DNA of 64,000 nt from Synechococcus sp. M16.1 (GCF_014279895.1 NZ_CP047954.1:1488001-1552000), one strand, 5' to 3'. Numbered from the stretch's first letter, positions 25,402 to 37,591 are shown. The notes: a model not told the origin generated them from the letters alone. A program made the numbers and translations.

Positions 25402-26367
25402 GTGCCGCCTGCTGCTGTCCAGACTGCCGAGTGGGGTGTTCAGAGCACCTGGCAGTGGAGGGGCTGGCCCTGCCACTGGCGGGTCAGCGGCCCTGAAGCG
25501 GGCCCTGCCCTGCTGCTGTTGCACGGTTTCGGCGCCGCCAGCGGACACTGGCGCCACTGCGCGCCGCGCCTGGCTGACCAGGGCTGGCGGGTCTACAGCC
25601 TGGACCTACTGGGTTTCGGTCAATCCGCCCAGCCGGCGCGGCCGATGGACAACCGGCTCTGGGCCCTGCAGGTGTGCGCCTTCCTCGACCAGGTGGTGCA
25701 AGGGCCAGCGGTGGTGATCGGCAATTCGCTGGGGGGCCTGACCGCACTCACCGCGGCGGTGCTGGCGCCGAACCGGGTGCGAGCAGTGGTCGCCGCGCCC
25801 CTGCCGGACCCTGCCCTGATTCAACCGTTGCCGAAACGGCGGGCGCCCTGGCGACGGCGCTGGCAGCGGCGCCTGCTCGCCCTGGTGCTGCACGTGCTCC
25901 CGCTTGAACTTGTGGTGCCCTTGATCGCGCGCACGGGCTTGCTCAAAGCCGGGCTTCAGGGGGCCTACTGGCATTCGATCCAATCGGATCAAGAGCTGCT
26001 GCAGCTGATTGCCCGTCCTGCCCGGCGCCCGACAGCAGCTCGGGCTCTGCGGGGCATGAGCCTGGGCATGGCCAACCGTCCCCGAGGCGCCACCGCCCCA
26101 GCCCTGCTCGAGCAACTGCGGGTGCCCATGCTGCTGATCTGGGGCCGTCAGGATCGGTTTGTGCCCCTGGCCATCGGGGAATCCGTGGCCGCCAGCCACC
26201 CAGAACTCGAGCTGAGGGTGCTCGATCGCTGCGGCCACTGCCCCCATGACGAAGCGCCTGATCGCTTCCTGGCTGTGTTGTTGCCCTGGCTGGACCGTAA
26301 CTTGGGAGGACCAGACCGGCAGGGGACGACCAGCGGCGATGAAACACACCCTTTCGGTGGTGGTTGA
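25402..26367 (+). CDS. alpha/beta hydrolase
   Basis: This 321-residue protein has a complete hydrolase triad: nucleophile elbow GNSLGG near residue 108, acid in WGRQDRFVP near 249 and His in CGHCPHDE near 277. The oxyanion region is [12 protein letters not shown] near 39. A basic insertion ([12 protein letters not shown]) begins the lid domain. Similar proteins in cyanobacteria are loosely annotated as esterases or haloperoxidase-like, and the substrate is unknown. It starts with GTG at 25402, and its last 29 bases overlap ilvN in another frame. Confidence 0.83.
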   Translation: MPPAAVQTAEWGVQSTWQWRGWPCHWRVSGPEAGPALLLLHGFGAASGHWRHCAPRLADQGWRVYSLDLLGFGQSAQPARPMDNRLWALQVCAFLDQVVQGPAVVIGNSLGGLTALTAAVLAPNRVRAVVAAPLPDPALIQPLPKRRAPWRRRWQRRLLALVLHVLPLELVVPLIARTGLLKAGLQGAYWHSIQSDQELLQLIARPARRPTAARALRGMSLGMANRPRGATAPALLEQLRVPMLLIWGRQDRFVPLAIGESVAASHPELELRVLDRCGHCPHDEAPDRFLAVLLPWLDRNLGGPDRQGTTSGDETHPFGGG

Positions 26368-26869
26368 AGACGAATCCGGCGCACTCAGCCGGATCGCAGG
26401 ACTCTTCGCCCGACGCGGCTTCAACATCGACAGCCTGGCTGTCGGCCCAGCAGAGGCCGAAGGGCAATCGCGCCTGACCATGGTGGTCGAGGGCGATGAC
26501 CAGACGCTCCAGCAGATGACCAAACAGCTGGACAAGCTGGTGAATGTGCTTCAGGTGCTCGACCTGACCCAGCGCCCGGCGGTGGAGCGGGAGCTGATGC
26601 TGCTCAAAGTTTCTGCACCGGCGGCATCCCGGGGCGCCGTGATCGAACTCGTTCAGGTGTTCAGGGCCAAGGTTGTGGATGTGGCCGATGAAGCCCTGAC
26701 CCTGGAGGTGGTGGGGGATCCCGGAAAGCTGGTGGCCCTTGAACGGTTGATGGCCCCCTTCGGCATTCTCGAAATCGCCCGCACCGGCAAGGTGGCCCTG
26801 GAGCGGGCCTCAGGCGTGAACACCGAAATGCTCAAGGTGTCACCCAGCCACAGCCGGGTGCCCGCCTGA
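26339..26869 (+). CDS. ilvN: acetolactate synthase, small (regulatory) subunit
   Basis: The 176-residue subunit activates acetolactate synthase and confers valine feedback inhibition in branched-chain amino-acid synthesis. The N-terminal ACT domain ([22 protein letters not shown], residues about 5-26) and the following [12 protein letters not shown] are diagnostic. The C-terminal domain is complete, with ELMLLKV and [12 protein letters not shown]. The gene starts 29 bases before the end of the hydrolase gene, so they are probably co-transcribed although functionally unrelated. The catalytic subunit gene is not in the window. Confidence 0.96.
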   Translation: MKHTLSVVVEDESGALSRIAGLFARRGFNIDSLAVGPAEAEGQSRLTMVVEGDDQTLQQMTKQLDKLVNVLQVLDLTQRPAVERELMLLKVSAPAASRGAVIELVQVFRAKVVDVADEALTLEVVGDPGKLVALERLMAPFGILEIARTGKVALERASGVNTEMLKVSPSHSRVPA

Positions 26870-26870
26870 G

Positions 26871-27542
26871 TTACTGCGTGATCGCAGCCTTGGTAATGCG
26901 ATCTCCCTGTTGGATCGCATCCACCACCTCCATGCCGTCCACCACACGGCCGAAAACGGCGTAACGACCGTCGAGTTCCGGCAAGGGACGCAAGGCCACA
27001 TAGAACTGGGCGCTGGCGGAATCAGGAGCCTGAGAGCGGGCCATGGCCACCGCTCCACGCTCATGGGTCAACTCCAGGCCATCAAGTTCCGCCGGATTGG
27101 TGCTCACCCTGCTGTAGCGGGGCTGCGGCTCGGATCGGAACTTGATCTCCAGCGGGATCATCCGCGCCTGGCCGTTGTCGGGATCCACAAAACTGCCGGT
27201 ACCGAGCTGTCCCAGAGGAACCGATCGATCACTGGATTGCGGATCGCCCCCTTGCACCACAAAGGGAACGGGCTCGCGAACAACGCGGTGGAACATGGTT
27301 CCGTCGTAGGTGCCACGCCGCACCAGATCGATGAAATTGCCGGAGGTGAGGGGAGCGGCATCGCCGTTCACTTCAATCGTGAACTCGCCCTGGCTCGTCT
27401 GCATGGTGACGGTGGCCAAGCCCTGCAGGCAGGCCGCCTGAGCATCGGCACAACCGGTCACCACCGATGCTCGCGGGGAAGGGCTGCAGCTCACCAACAA
27501 CGGGATGAGCAGCAGCAGCGCCCAGGAACGAAGACGACGCAT
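26871..27542 (-). CDS. cyclophilin-type peptidyl-prolyl isomerase, lipoprotein
   Basis: The 223-residue protein begins with a signal peptide ending in a lipobox (LLVSC, Cys near residue 19), so it should be lipid-anchored at the outer face of the inner or thylakoid membrane. The rest is a cyclophilin domain with FIDLVRRGTYDGTMFHRV, FVVQGGDPQ and AVFGRVVDGMEVV. The second half resembles cyanobacterial cyclophilins with an insertion after GGDPQ. It is assumed to help fold exported proteins. It converges with ilvN, one base apart, and precedes no gene in its own operon except possibly ycf4 upstream, four bases away. Confidence 0.9.
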   Translation of the reverse strand: MRRLRSWALLLLIPLLVSCSPSPRASVVTGCADAQAACLQGLATVTMQTSQGEFTIEVNGDAAPLTSGNFIDLVRRGTYDGTMFHRVVREPVPFVVQGGDPQSSDRSVPLGQLGTGSFVDPDNGQARMIPLEIKFRSEPQPRYSRVSTNPAELDGLELTHERGAVAMARSQAPDSASAQFYVALRPLPELDGRYAVFGRVVDGMEVVDAIQQGDRITKAAITQ

Positions 27543-27546
27543 CGGA

Positions 27547-28271
<725 letters not shown>

Positions 28272-29327
28272 ATGACGATCGCTGTAGGACGCGCGCCACA
28301 GCGGGGATGGTTTGACGTCCTCGATGACTGGCTCAAGCGCGACCGCTTCGTTTTTGTCGGCTGGTCCGGCATCCTTCTTCTCCCAACGGCCTACCTGGCC
28401 ATCGGTGGCTGGCTGACAGGCACCACCTTTGTTACCTCCTGGTACACCCACGGCATTGCCTCCTCGTACCTGGAAGGTTGCAACTTCCTGACCGCTGCTG
28501 TGTCCACCCCCGCTGATGCGATGGGTCACAGCCTGCTGCTGCTCTGGGGCCCTGAAGCCCAGGGCGACTTCGTTCGCTGGTGTCAGCTCGGCGGCCTCTG
28601 GGCCTTCGTGGCCCTGCACGGCGCCTTCGCACTGATCGGTTTCATGCTCCGTCAGTTCGAGATCGCTCGTCTGGTCGGCATCCGCCCCTACAACGCCATC
28701 GCCTTCTCCGGTCCGATTGCGGTGTTCGTCAGCGTCTTCCTGATGTACCCCCTCGGCCAGAGCAGCTGGTTCTTCGCGCCATCCTTCGGTGTGGCTGCGA
28801 TCTTCCGCTTCCTTCTCTTCCTCCAGGGCTTCCACAACTGGACCCTGAACCCCTTCCACATGATGGGTGTCGCCGGCATCCTCGGCGGTGCACTCCTCTG
28901 CGCCATTCACGGCGCCACCGTGGAAAACACCCTGTTTGAGGACGGTGAGCAGGCCAACACCTTCAAGGCGTTCGAGCCCACTCAGGAAGAAGAGACCTAT
29001 TCCATGGTCACCGCCAACCGCTTCTGGAGTCAGATCTTCGGTATCGCCTTCTCCAACAAGCGCTGGCTGCACTTCTTCATGCTGTTCGTGCCTGTGATGG
29101 GCCTGTGGACCAGCTCCATCGGCATCATCGGCCTGGCCCTCAACCTGCGCGCCTATGACTTCGTGTCACAGGAAATCCGCGCTGCAGAAGATCCCGAATT
29201 TGAGACCTTCTACACCAAGAACATCCTTCTGAATGAAGGTCTGCGTGCCTGGATGGCACCGGCTGACCAGCCGCACGAAAACTTCGTCTTCCCTGAAGAG
29301 GTTCTGCCCCGTGGTAACGCTCTCTAA
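28272..29327 (+). CDS. psbD: photosystem II reaction centre protein D2
   Basis: D2 binds the P680 chlorophylls, pheophytin and plastoquinone QA together with D1. The 351-residue protein is full length, with five membrane spans. It contains the QA-site region ([18 protein letters not shown]), the non-haem iron and QA histidines ([19 protein letters not shown]), and the conserved C-terminus ([20 protein letters not shown]). The start is the ATG at 28272 before TIAVGRAP. The last 17 bases overlap psbC, a classic cyanobacterial and chloroplast arrangement. Confidence 0.98.
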   Translation: MTIAVGRAPQRGWFDVLDDWLKRDRFVFVGWSGILLLPTAYLAIGGWLTGTTFVTSWYTHGIASSYLEGCNFLTAAVSTPADAMGHSLLLLWGPEAQGDFVRWCQLGGLWAFVALHGAFALIGFMLRQFEIARLVGIRPYNAIAFSGPIAVFVSVFLMYPLGQSSWFFAPSFGVAAIFRFLLFLQGFHNWTLNPFHMMGVAGILGGALLCAIHGATVENTLFEDGEQANTFKAFEPTQEEETYSMVTANRFWSQIFGIAFSNKRWLHFFMLFVPVMGLWTSSIGIIGLALNLRAYDFVSQEIRAAEDPEFETFYTKNILLNEGLRAWMAPADQPHENFVFPEEVLPRGNAL

Positions 29328-30699
29328 TCCCGGTCTTGGCGCCACTGGCGGCAAAGACCTTCCCTCCACCGGGTATGCCTGGTGGTCCGGCAACGCCCGC
29401 CTGATCAACCTGTCCGGCCGTCTGCTTGGTGCCCACGTGGCCCACGCTGGTCTGATGGTCTTCTGGGCCGGCGCAATGATGCTGTTCGAGGTGAGCCACT
29501 TCACCTTCGACAAGCCCATGTACGAGCAGGGCTTCATCTGCATGCCCCACGTCGCCACCCTTGGCTACGGCGTGGGCCCCGGCGGTGAGGTCACTGATCT
29601 CTTCCCATTCTTCGTGGTCGGTGTCCTGCACCTGATCAGCTCCGCTGTGCTCGGCCTCGGCGGCCTTTATCACGCCCTGCGTGGTCCGGAGATCCTGGAG
29701 AACTATTCCTCCTTCTTCTCCCAGGACTGGCGTGACAAGAATCAGATGACCAACATCATTGGTTATCACCTCATCCTTCTGGGCGTCGGCTGCCTGCTGC
29801 TGGTCTTCAAGGCCATGTTCTTCGGCGGCGTCTACGACACCTGGGCCCCCGGCGGCGGTGACGTCCGCATGATCACCAACCCGACCCTCGATCCGGGCGT
29901 GATCTTCGGTTACCTGTTCCGCGCTCCCTTCGGTGGCGAGGGCTGGATCATCGGTGTGAACTCCATGGAGGACATCATCGGTGGCCACATCTGGCTGGGT
30001 CTGACCCTGATCTTCGGTGGCATCTGGCACGCCATCACCAAGCCTTTCGGCTGGGTGCGTCGCGCCTTCATCTGGAACGGTGAGGCCTACCTGAGCTACA
30101 GCCTTGGCGCTCTGAGCTTCATGAGCTTCATCGCTTCGGCCTACATCTGGTTCAACAACACCGCTTATCCCTCCGAGTTCTGGGGCCCCACCAACGCTGA
30201 GGCATCCCAGGCTCAGAGCTTCACCTTCCTGGTGCGTGACCAGCGCCTTGGCGCCAACATCGGTTCCGCCATGGGCCCCACCGGCCTTGGTAAGTACCTG
30301 ATGCGCTCACCCACCGGTGAAATCATCTTTGGCGGTGAAACCATGCGCTTCTGGGACTTCCGTGGTCCCTGGCTGGAGCCCCTGCGTGGCCCCAACGGTC
30401 TCAGCCTCGACAAGCTGCAGAACGACATTCAGCCCTGGCAAGTGCGCCGTGCGGCTGAGTACATGACCCACGCGCCCAACGCCTCGATCAACTCCGTGGG
30501 CGGCATCATCACCGAGCCCAACTCGGTGAACTACGTGAACCTCCGCCAGTGGCTGGGTGCAACGCAGTTCGTGCTCGCCTTCTTCTTCCTGGTTGGTCAC
30601 CTCTGGCACGCCGGCCGCGCTCGCGCTGCTGCTGCTGGATTCGAGAAAGGCATCGACCGCAAGGCTGAGCCTGTGCTCGGCATGCCCGACCTCGACTGA
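29311..30699 (+). CDS. psbC: photosystem II core antenna CP43
   Basis: CP43 is the inner antenna that binds about 13 chlorophylls and contributes ligands to the Mn4CaO5 cluster. The family starts at GTG, here 29311, giving [14 protein letters not shown], rather than at an upstream ATG. The 462-residue product has six membrane helices, and the large lumenal loop contains [20 protein letters not shown], with the Glu and Arg that contact the Mn cluster. It is co-transcribed with psbD. A strong intrinsic terminator follows at 30730-30758. Confidence 0.98.
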   Translation: MVTLSNPGLGATGGKDLPSTGYAWWSGNARLINLSGRLLGAHVAHAGLMVFWAGAMMLFEVSHFTFDKPMYEQGFICMPHVATLGYGVGPGGEVTDLFPFFVVGVLHLISSAVLGLGGLYHALRGPEILENYSSFFSQDWRDKNQMTNIIGYHLILLGVGCLLLVFKAMFFGGVYDTWAPGGGDVRMITNPTLDPGVIFGYLFRAPFGGEGWIIGVNSMEDIIGGHIWLGLTLIFGGIWHAITKPFGWVRRAFIWNGEAYLSYSLGALSFMSFIASAYIWFNNTAYPSEFWGPTNAEASQAQSFTFLVRDQRLGANIGSAMGPTGLGKYLMRSPTGEIIFGGETMRFWDFRGPWLEPLRGPNGLSLDKLQNDIQPWQVRRAAEYMTHAPNASINSVGGIITEPNSVNYVNLRQWLGATQFVLAFFFLVGHLWHAGRARAAAAGFEKGIDRKAEPVLGMPDLD

Positions 30700-30729
30700 T
30701 CCACAGGTTCAACCCAAACGATCGTCATC

Positions 30730-30758
30730 AACCCTCGCCACACGGCGGGGGTTTTTTA
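30730..30758 (+). terminator. intrinsic terminator of psbD-psbC
   Basis: A 10-bp stem (30730-30739 with 30744-30753, one G-U pair) with an ACAC loop is followed by a run of six T. It lies 30 bases after the psbC stop and is the clearest rho-independent terminator in the window. Confidence 0.9.
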
Positions 30759-30808
30759 TTGGGATGGGAGAGGCGATTTCTTAGCCTGTCCGAATCGATG
30801 GATCGTCC

Positions 30809-31951
30809 GTGAACACAGGCCTGAACACCCGGGTGATCCACCACGGCGACAGCTTTGCGGGAGACACCGGCACGGTGATGCCGCCGATCTTCCCCACCAG
30901 CACCTTTGCCCATGGCAACGCTGGCGGATTTGATTACACCCGTTCCGGCAACCCCAACTTCCGCATCCTTGATGGGGTGCTCGCTTCGGTTGAAGGTTGC
31001 GCCCACGCCACCGTGTTCGCCTCCGGCGTCAGCGCCATCACCGCCGTGGTCTCCCAGCTGAAGCAGGGCGATCTGGTGCTCTGCGAAGAGAACCTCTACG
31101 GCTGCACCGTGCGGCTGTTCGAGCAGGTGTTCGCCAAGTTCGGCCTGAAAACCGCGTGGGTGGACTTCACCCAACCAGCCGCACTCGAGCAGATCAAAGC
31201 CCAGAAGCCGGCGATGGTGTGGCTGGAGAGCCCGACCAACCCTCTGCTCAAGGTGATCGACCTGCAGGCGGTCTGCGCCATCACCCAACCCCTCGGCATC
31301 CCCGTGGTGGTGGACAACACCTTCGCCACCGCCCTGGTGCAGCGCCCTCTGGAGCTGGGCGCCACCCTCTCACTTACCAGCACGACCAAGTACATCAACG
31401 GCCACTCCGATGCCCTCGGGGGAGCCGTGTGCACCAACGATCCTGAGTGGCACCAAAAAATGGTGTTCTCCCAGAAGGCCCTGGGCCTGCAGCCCTCCCC
31501 CTTTGATTGCTGGCTGATCACGCGGGGCATCAAGACCCTGCCGCTGCGGCTCAAGCAGCAGATGGCCAATGCCGCGGCCCTGGCCGATCAGCTGGCGGGG
31601 CACGCCAAGGTGAACTGGGTGCGTTACCCACACCGCAGTGATCACCCCCAGCATCAGGTGGCAACCCGTCAGATGCGTGCCGGTGGCGCCATCGTGACGG
31701 TGAGCTTCAACGCCAGCCAGGAGCAGACCTATGCCCTCTGCAAACAACTGCGCTGGTTCACCATGGCCGAAAGCCTGGGCGGCATCGAAAGCCTGATCTG
31801 CCACCCCGCCACCATGACCCACGCGGCGGTATCCGCCGATGTGAAGGCCAAGCTGGGCATCGACGACGGCTTGGTGCGCTTCTCGGTGGGCTGCGAAGAC
31901 CTCGCCGATCTACAGGCCGATCTGGACCAGGCCCTGGAGCTGCTGGCGTGA
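30809..31951 (+). CDS. transsulfuration-family PLP enzyme (cystathionine gamma-synthase type)
   Basis: This 380-residue enzyme belongs to the Cys/Met metabolism PLP family. The PLP-binding lysine is in STTKYINGHSD (near residue 198), with the family motif DNTFATALVQRP just before it and GVSAITAVVSQL near the N-terminus. It probably acts as cystathionine gamma-synthase or an O-acylhomoserine sulfhydrylase-like enzyme in methionine synthesis, though gamma-lyase cannot be excluded. It begins with GTG at 30809. A second, divergent family member overlaps its stop, and cysK follows. Confidence 0.9.
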   Translation: MNTGLNTRVIHHGDSFAGDTGTVMPPIFPTSTFAHGNAGGFDYTRSGNPNFRILDGVLASVEGCAHATVFASGVSAITAVVSQLKQGDLVLCEENLYGCTVRLFEQVFAKFGLKTAWVDFTQPAALEQIKAQKPAMVWLESPTNPLLKVIDLQAVCAITQPLGIPVVVDNTFATALVQRPLELGATLSLTSTTKYINGHSDALGGAVCTNDPEWHQKMVFSQKALGLQPSPFDCWLITRGIKTLPLRLKQQMANAAALADQLAGHAKVNWVRYPHRSDHPQHQVATRQMRAGGAIVTVSFNASQEQTYALCKQLRWFTMAESLGGIESLICHPATMTHAAVSADVKAKLGIDDGLVRFSVGCEDLADLQADLDQALELLA

Positions 31952-33444
31952 GTCCCCGCAATCTGCTGAGCGATCCGGCCTGGCAGGGCTCTGATCTCGG
32001 CCATCCCCTGCCCGACTCCCCCCATGCGGTGTCTGTGGCGCTGCCGCGCTGGCGCGATGTGATCGCCTACGAGGAGAAGGATCCGGCCTGCCGCGATGCC
32101 CTGCAGACGATCTATCCCCGCTTCGGCCTGCATCCGCTGATCCGACAACTGGTTCAGCCTTCAGAACTTGCAGGCACCACGGTCTGGCCCTACCCCACCG
32201 AAGCGGCAGCCCAAGCAGCCCTGGCCCACTGCCAACGCAAGGCACCGGAGAGCCGCTCGGAGCTGATTGCCATTGCTGGGCTGACCTGCCTGCGCAGTGA
32301 TGCAGCGGCGAGCGCCCATGCCAAAGCGTTCTGGCAGCACACCGGCCTGGGCCTCTCCTCCCGCCAGGCCGCCATCGCCCTGGGGAAAGAGACATCCCCC
32401 AGCAGCACATCCGGCGACGCGGCCCGCGAGCTGATTCGAAAGCGCCTGGCTGGCATCCATGGCGTCGACGCCCAGCAGATCAGCCTGCATCCAGCGGGAA
32501 TGGCCGGCCTGTATGCGGCCCTCAGCGCCATCCAAACGCTGCGGCCGGGGAAGCCCACGCTGCAGCTGGGCTTCCCCTATGTGGATGTGCTGAAGCAGCC
32601 GCAGGTGGTGTTTCACGGTGGCGAGCTGTTGCAACCGCAGAGCCTCGCCGAGGTGGAAGCGGCCCTGGATCAGCTCCAGCCGGCGGCCGTGATTGTGGAG
32701 CTGCCCAGCAATCCGCTGCTGCGCTGCATGGATCTGCCGGGCGTGTCGGCCCTGGCCCGCAGCCGCGGCATCCCAGTGATTGCCGATGACACGATCGGCA
32801 CCGGCATCAACCTCAACGCCCTGCCCTACGCCGATCTGATCTTCACCTCACTCACCAAGAGCTTCGCCGGCCGCGGTGATGTGATGGCTGGCAGTGTGCT
32901 GGTGAGCCCGCAGTCGCCCTGGGCGGCCTCCCTGCTGGCGGCGGTTCCAGCCATCGCCCCCCTCAGCGATGCCGATGCCATCTCCCTGGAGATCGCCAGC
33001 CGGGATGTGCTCCAGCGGGTGCCGCAACTCGATGCGAACGCCCTGCTTCTGGCGGAACGGCTCGAAGCCCATCCAGCCGTGAAGCGGGTGCTGCATCCAA
33101 AGAGCTGCCCCAACTTCCGCGCCTTGATGCGCAGCGGAGCTGGCCACGGCTGCCTGCTCTCCTTTGAACTGAAGGGAGGCCAAGAGCACTCCAAACGGGT
33201 TTACGACGCGCTTCGGATCAGCAAAGGCCCCAGCCTTGGCACCGATTTCAGTCTGGTGTGCCCCTACACCCAGCTGGCCCACTACGACGAACTGAGCTGG
33301 GCGGAGCAATGCGGTGTGCCGGCTGATCTGCTCCGGGTGTCCGTCGGTCTGGAAGACCCCGAGGCACTGTGGATGCGATTTGAGCAAGCGTTTGCTGACG
33401 AAGAGTCCGGTGAGACTCTGAAAAAGCCCTTAACAACTGGGTGA
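31948..33444 (+). CDS. divergent cystathionine gamma-synthase-like PLP enzyme
   Basis: This 498-residue protein is a second family member with an N-terminal extension of about 150 residues that has no counterpart in the preceding enzyme. The PLP lysine is in FTSLTKSFAGRGD (near residue 307), and the nearby Asp is in VIADDTIGTG. The long N-terminus and motifs recall fungal cystathionine gamma-synthase (STR2 type) more than bacterial MetB. It starts with a GTG that overlaps the previous stop by four bases. The pair may represent the two transsulfuration steps, or synthase and regulator; sequence does not decide. Confidence 0.85.
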   Translation: MSPRNLLSDPAWQGSDLGHPLPDSPHAVSVALPRWRDVIAYEEKDPACRDALQTIYPRFGLHPLIRQLVQPSELAGTTVWPYPTEAAAQAALAHCQRKAPESRSELIAIAGLTCLRSDAAASAHAKAFWQHTGLGLSSRQAAIALGKETSPSSTSGDAARELIRKRLAGIHGVDAQQISLHPAGMAGLYAALSAIQTLRPGKPTLQLGFPYVDVLKQPQVVFHGGELLQPQSLAEVEAALDQLQPAAVIVELPSNPLLRCMDLPGVSALARSRGIPVIADDTIGTGINLNALPYADLIFTSLTKSFAGRGDVMAGSVLVSPQSPWAASLLAAVPAIAPLSDADAISLEIASRDVLQRVPQLDANALLLAERLEAHPAVKRVLHPKSCPNFRALMRSGAGHGCLLSFELKGGQEHSKRVYDALRISKGPSLGTDFSLVCPYTQLAHYDELSWAEQCGVPADLLRVSVGLEDPEALWMRFEQAFADEESGETLKKPLTTG

Positions 33445-33498
33445 GGAGAGGCTTTCGATCATTAGCTTGTTTTCTTCGGGCCCCTCTACAGCAGCTCC

Positions 33499-34485
<987 letters not shown>

Positions 34486-34507
34486 GCTGGCTCCACCAGA
34501 AGCCTTG

Positions 34508-34533
34508 GCCCCGTCGTTGACGGGGCTTTTTTT
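34508..34533 (+). terminator. intrinsic terminator after cysK
   Basis: GCCCCGTC (34508-34515) and GACGGGGC (34519-34526) form a perfect 8-bp stem around GTT, followed by seven T. It lies 22 bases after the cysK stop. Confidence 0.9.
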
Positions 34534-34560
34534 ATGGCCTCAGCGTGAACCGTTCAGGTC

Positions 34561-35661
34561 TCAGCGTGCTGGTGGGCGGGCCTGGGGCTGCACCGCCGCT
34601 GCATCAATCCACATGGCATCGCCATAGGAGAAGAAGCGATAGCTCCTTTCAATCGCTTCGGCGTAGAGCTTCAACAGGGTTTCCCGGCCGATCAGGGCAC
34701 TCACCAACAGCAGCAGAGAGCTTTTGGGCAGATGGAAGTTGGTGAGCAGGGCTTGAATCACCTTGAACTGATAGCCCGGCTGAATCACCAGATCCACCGG
34801 CCCGGTGTAGGGCTTGAGAACACCGCCATGGGCTTGAGCGGCCCCCTCCAGGGCACGAACACTCGTGGTGCCCACCGCAATCACCCGGCCTCGACAAGCC
34901 TGCACCGCCTCCACTACAGCAGGGCTGACATCCACCCATTCACTGTGCAACTCCAAGGCGGTGAGGTCTTCCGTTTCAACGGGGCGAAAGGTGCCGAGGC
35001 CCACATGCAGGGTGATCCGGGCCAGATCCACCCCTTTCTTCTGCAAGCCCGCCAGCAGTTCATCACTGAAATGCAACCCCGCCGTCGGGGCGGCCACCGC
35101 ACCGGGGCGGTCGGCGTAACGGGTCTGATAGCGCTGGCTGTCGCTGGGGTCGTGCCGTTCGATGTAGGGCGGTAGAGGCACCTCGCCCACGTCATTGAGC
35201 AAACCCTCAATGGTTTCGGCATCCCTGCAATCACTGGGGAACTGCACCACCCGTCCACCACTGGCGGGGTCTTCTGCAAGCACCGTCAGGCTGATCGAGG
35301 TGCCATCAATCGTGAGGCTGTCGCCGGGCCGCATGCGCTTGGCAGGACGGGCCAGGCAAAGCCAGCGGCCCTCCCCCCGCGGCTCCAGCACCAGCAACTC
35401 GGACAGCCCACCCCCGGAACGACGCACCGCCAGGCGGGCCTTCAACACCCGGGTGTCGTTCACCACCAGCAGATCACCAGGCTGCAGCTGCTCGAGCAGA
35501 TCCCACACCTGGCCGTGAGCAGCATCCATTGATGGCTCCCCCTGGGGGGGAGCCATCAACAAGCGAGCGCTGTGGCGGGGCTCAACCGGTGCCTGAGCGA
35601 TGCGCTCAGGCGGCAGCGGGTAGTCGTAGCTGCTGAGTTGCAGGTCCCTGGGGTCAGGCAC
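34561..35661 (-). CDS. queA: S-adenosylmethionine:tRNA ribosyltransferase-isomerase
   Basis: QueA transfers the ribosyl group of SAM to 7-aminomethyl-7-deazaguanine in tRNA, making epoxyqueuosine. The 366-residue protein has the conserved start [17 protein letters not shown], the segment [18 protein letters not shown] and the C-terminal [15 protein letters not shown]. It is full length. It is the last gene of a minus-strand run lipB-aas-ylqD-pdhC-queA, although its function is unrelated to lipoate metabolism. Confidence 0.96.
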   Translation of the reverse strand: MPDPRDLQLSSYDYPLPPERIAQAPVEPRHSARLLMAPPQGEPSMDAAHGQVWDLLEQLQPGDLLVVNDTRVLKARLAVRRSGGGLSELLVLEPRGEGRWLCLARPAKRMRPGDSLTIDGTSISLTVLAEDPASGGRVVQFPSDCRDAETIEGLLNDVGEVPLPPYIERHDPSDSQRYQTRYADRPGAVAAPTAGLHFSDELLAGLQKKGVDLARITLHVGLGTFRPVETEDLTALELHSEWVDVSPAVVEAVQACRGRVIAVGTTSVRALEGAAQAHGGVLKPYTGPVDLVIQPGYQFKVIQALLTNFHLPKSSLLLLVSALIGRETLLKLYAEAIERSYRFFSYGDAMWIDAAAVQPQARPPAR

Positions 35662-35673
35662 GCGGGCGACCGA

Positions 35674-36999
35674 TCAGAGCGCCAGGCTTTCTGGACGGTT
35701 CTCGATCAGATCGGCGAGATCCTTCAGGAATGCGGCACCGTCGGCGCCGTAAATCACGCGGTGATCCGCCGTGAGGTTCACCTGCATCTGACGCTTGACG
35801 GCGATGGAGCCGTCCTTGTTCGCCACCACCGTGGGGCGTGATGCCGCCACGGCGAGAATGGCCCCGGTGCCTGGGGGAAGGATCGCGTCGAAGCGATCAA
35901 CACCGAACATGCCGAGGTTGGAGAGGGTGAAGGTGCCCGTGGAATACTCCTCCGGCTGCAGCTGCTTGCTGCGGGAGCGCTTGACCAGATCACCCCACTG
36001 ACGCGACATCTCGTAGAGATCGGTGCGATCGGCATTGCGCAGCACCGGCGTGATCAAGCCACCGTCTTCCATCGCCACGGCAACAGCCACGTTCACATCG
36101 GCTGGATAGGCCATGCCTGCAGCGGTGGTGGCGGCATTCACCTGGGGATGACGCGCCAGGGTGGCGGCCACAGCCTTGGCCAGCAGCGCCGTCATCGTGA
36201 CGCCCTTGGGCTTCACCTGTTTGTAGAAGGCATCCAGCTTGTCGGTGGTGATGGTGTAACCAACGCGGAAGCAGGGAACCGCCAGGCTCGCCTCCATGTT
36301 TTTGTTCACCGCACCCTGGAGGGTGTTGAAGGCCACGGTTTCGCCGGGCCGACCAAAACTGTTGCCCGCAGGCGCTGCTGGGGCCCCTGCTGCTGCAGCG
36401 CCTACCGAGGCAGCAGCGGGAGCCGTTCCTTCCGCCACCCTGGGCACGGAGATGGGCTGACCGGAGGCTTGCTCCACGTCTTCGGCCTGAATCCGGCCAT
36501 GGGGGCCGCTGCCGCGCACGGTGGCCAGGTCCACACCCATCTGGGAGGCGAGCTTCTTGGCCCGGGGGCTGGCCACGATGCGACCGTCGTTCACCACCGG
36601 TGCCGACGGTGCAGGGGCAGCAACAGGTGCCGGGGCGGGGGCAGGAGTCGGAGCTGGGGTCTGAACCGCAGCTTGAGTGGGCGCCGGAGCCGGTGCAGGG
36701 GCGGGCGCCGCAGCAGGAGCGCTGGGGGCCTTGGCCTGGGCGTCGGCGATTTCAGCCTCTGTTTCGACAATCAGACCGATGGTTTCGCCCACCGGTGCCG
36801 TGCTTCCAGCAGGCATCAGGACCGCTGCGAGGTAGCCGTCCTGGAACGACTCAACGTCCATGTCCGCTTTGTCGGACTCAACGACAAGAACCGACTCGCC
36901 CCGAGCCACCTTGTCTCCGGGCTGTTTCAGCCACTCCACGATCTTCCCCTCCGTCATGGTGGAGCTGAGGGCAGGCATGAAGATGTCTGTGGTCGCCAA
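35674..36999 (-). CDS. pdhC: pyruvate dehydrogenase E2 (dihydrolipoamide acetyltransferase)
   Basis: This 441-residue protein has the E2 modular layout. A single lipoyl domain is at about residues 1-80 with the modified lysine in ESDKADMDV. An Ala/Pro-rich flexible linker spans about 85-135. The E3-binding peripheral-subunit domain (ASPRAKKLASQMGVDL) lies near 142-160, a second linker follows, and the catalytic core ends with DHRVIYGADGAAFL. It converts acetyl groups to acetyl-CoA for fatty-acid synthesis. lipB is in the same gene run, putting octanoyl transfer next to its likely acceptor. Confidence 0.95.
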   Translation of the reverse strand: MATTDIFMPALSSTMTEGKIVEWLKQPGDKVARGESVLVVESDKADMDVESFQDGYLAAVLMPAGSTAPVGETIGLIVETEAEIADAQAKAPSAPAAAPAPAPAPAPTQAAVQTPAPTPAPAPAPVAAPAPSAPVVNDGRIVASPRAKKLASQMGVDLATVRGSGPHGRIQAEDVEQASGQPISVPRVAEGTAPAAASVGAAAAGAPAAPAGNSFGRPGETVAFNTLQGAVNKNMEASLAVPCFRVGYTITTDKLDAFYKQVKPKGVTMTALLAKAVAATLARHPQVNAATTAAGMAYPADVNVAVAVAMEDGGLITPVLRNADRTDLYEMSRQWGDLVKRSRSKQLQPEEYSTGTFTLSNLGMFGVDRFDAILPPGTGAILAVAASRPTVVANKDGSIAVKRQMQVNLTADHRVIYGADGAAFLKDLADLIENRPESLAL

Positions 37000-37055
37000 A
37001 ACCGTCTCCGGGAGGGCAGATCAGGGGAGTTTACGAGTCAGCAGAGGCCAGCCGA

Positions 37056-37499
37056 TCAGGCTTCCTCAATCGACTGCACAACGCCATCCTTCACAACGAT
37101 GGCCACCTGCATCTTCTGCACCAGGTTGTCGCCGACCTTCAGCTCACAGCTGCTCTCCAGCTGACCCTGCTCAACGATCTGGTCCATCTCCAGCTCACGC
37201 ACCTGGGCCTGCTGCTGAAGCAGGTTGCGCTTCTGCTCCTCCAGCTCGGCGCGCTTGGCCGCCACCTGCTGTTGGATCTGCGCCACCTGATCCTGCACGC
37301 GGGGATCAAGGGGGTTGGCGCTCTGACGACGCACCTGGTCCACCACGTCCTGACCTTCCTGTTCCAGCTGAGCCAGCTGTTGGTCAGCGGTGGCGATGCC
37401 ATTGCTGAGCTCGCGCTCTGCTTCTTCTTTCCAAGTGGGCGTCACGACGGCGCGGACGGTGATCGGACGCTTGATCGTCAGGGAGGTGCCGTCGGACAT
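37056..37499 (-). CDS. YlqD family protein
   Basis: The 147-residue protein has a beta-rich start (LTIKRPITVRAVVTP), a long Gln/Glu-rich coiled coil (about residues 35-105) and a beta-rich end (KVGDNLVQKMQVAIVVKDGVV). This layout fits the YlqD family, whose function is unknown. I start at the ATG at 37499 before SDGTSL; an upstream start at 37520 would add seven residues. It sits 56 bases upstream of pdhC. Confidence 0.78.
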   Translation of the reverse strand: MSDGTSLTIKRPITVRAVVTPTWKEEAERELSNGIATADQQLAQLEQEGQDVVDQVRRQSANPLDPRVQDQVAQIQQQVAAKRAELEEQKRNLLQQQAQVRELEMDQIVEQGQLESSCELKVGDNLVQKMQVAIVVKDGVVQSIEEA

Positions 37500-37591
37500 G
37501 GGTTCTTGGGAGACGGCCAAAGCGTGTCAGCCCTTCCACGTGGGGTCAATCACCGGACAACCGACCACCCGCAAAGCCTCGTCAGCCGCGG

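Noticed and set aside
36580-36760. Ala/Pro-rich repeats as an independent repeat element
   Set aside because: They encode the flexible linker between lipoyl and E3-binding domains of the E2 subunit, a normal feature of this protein.
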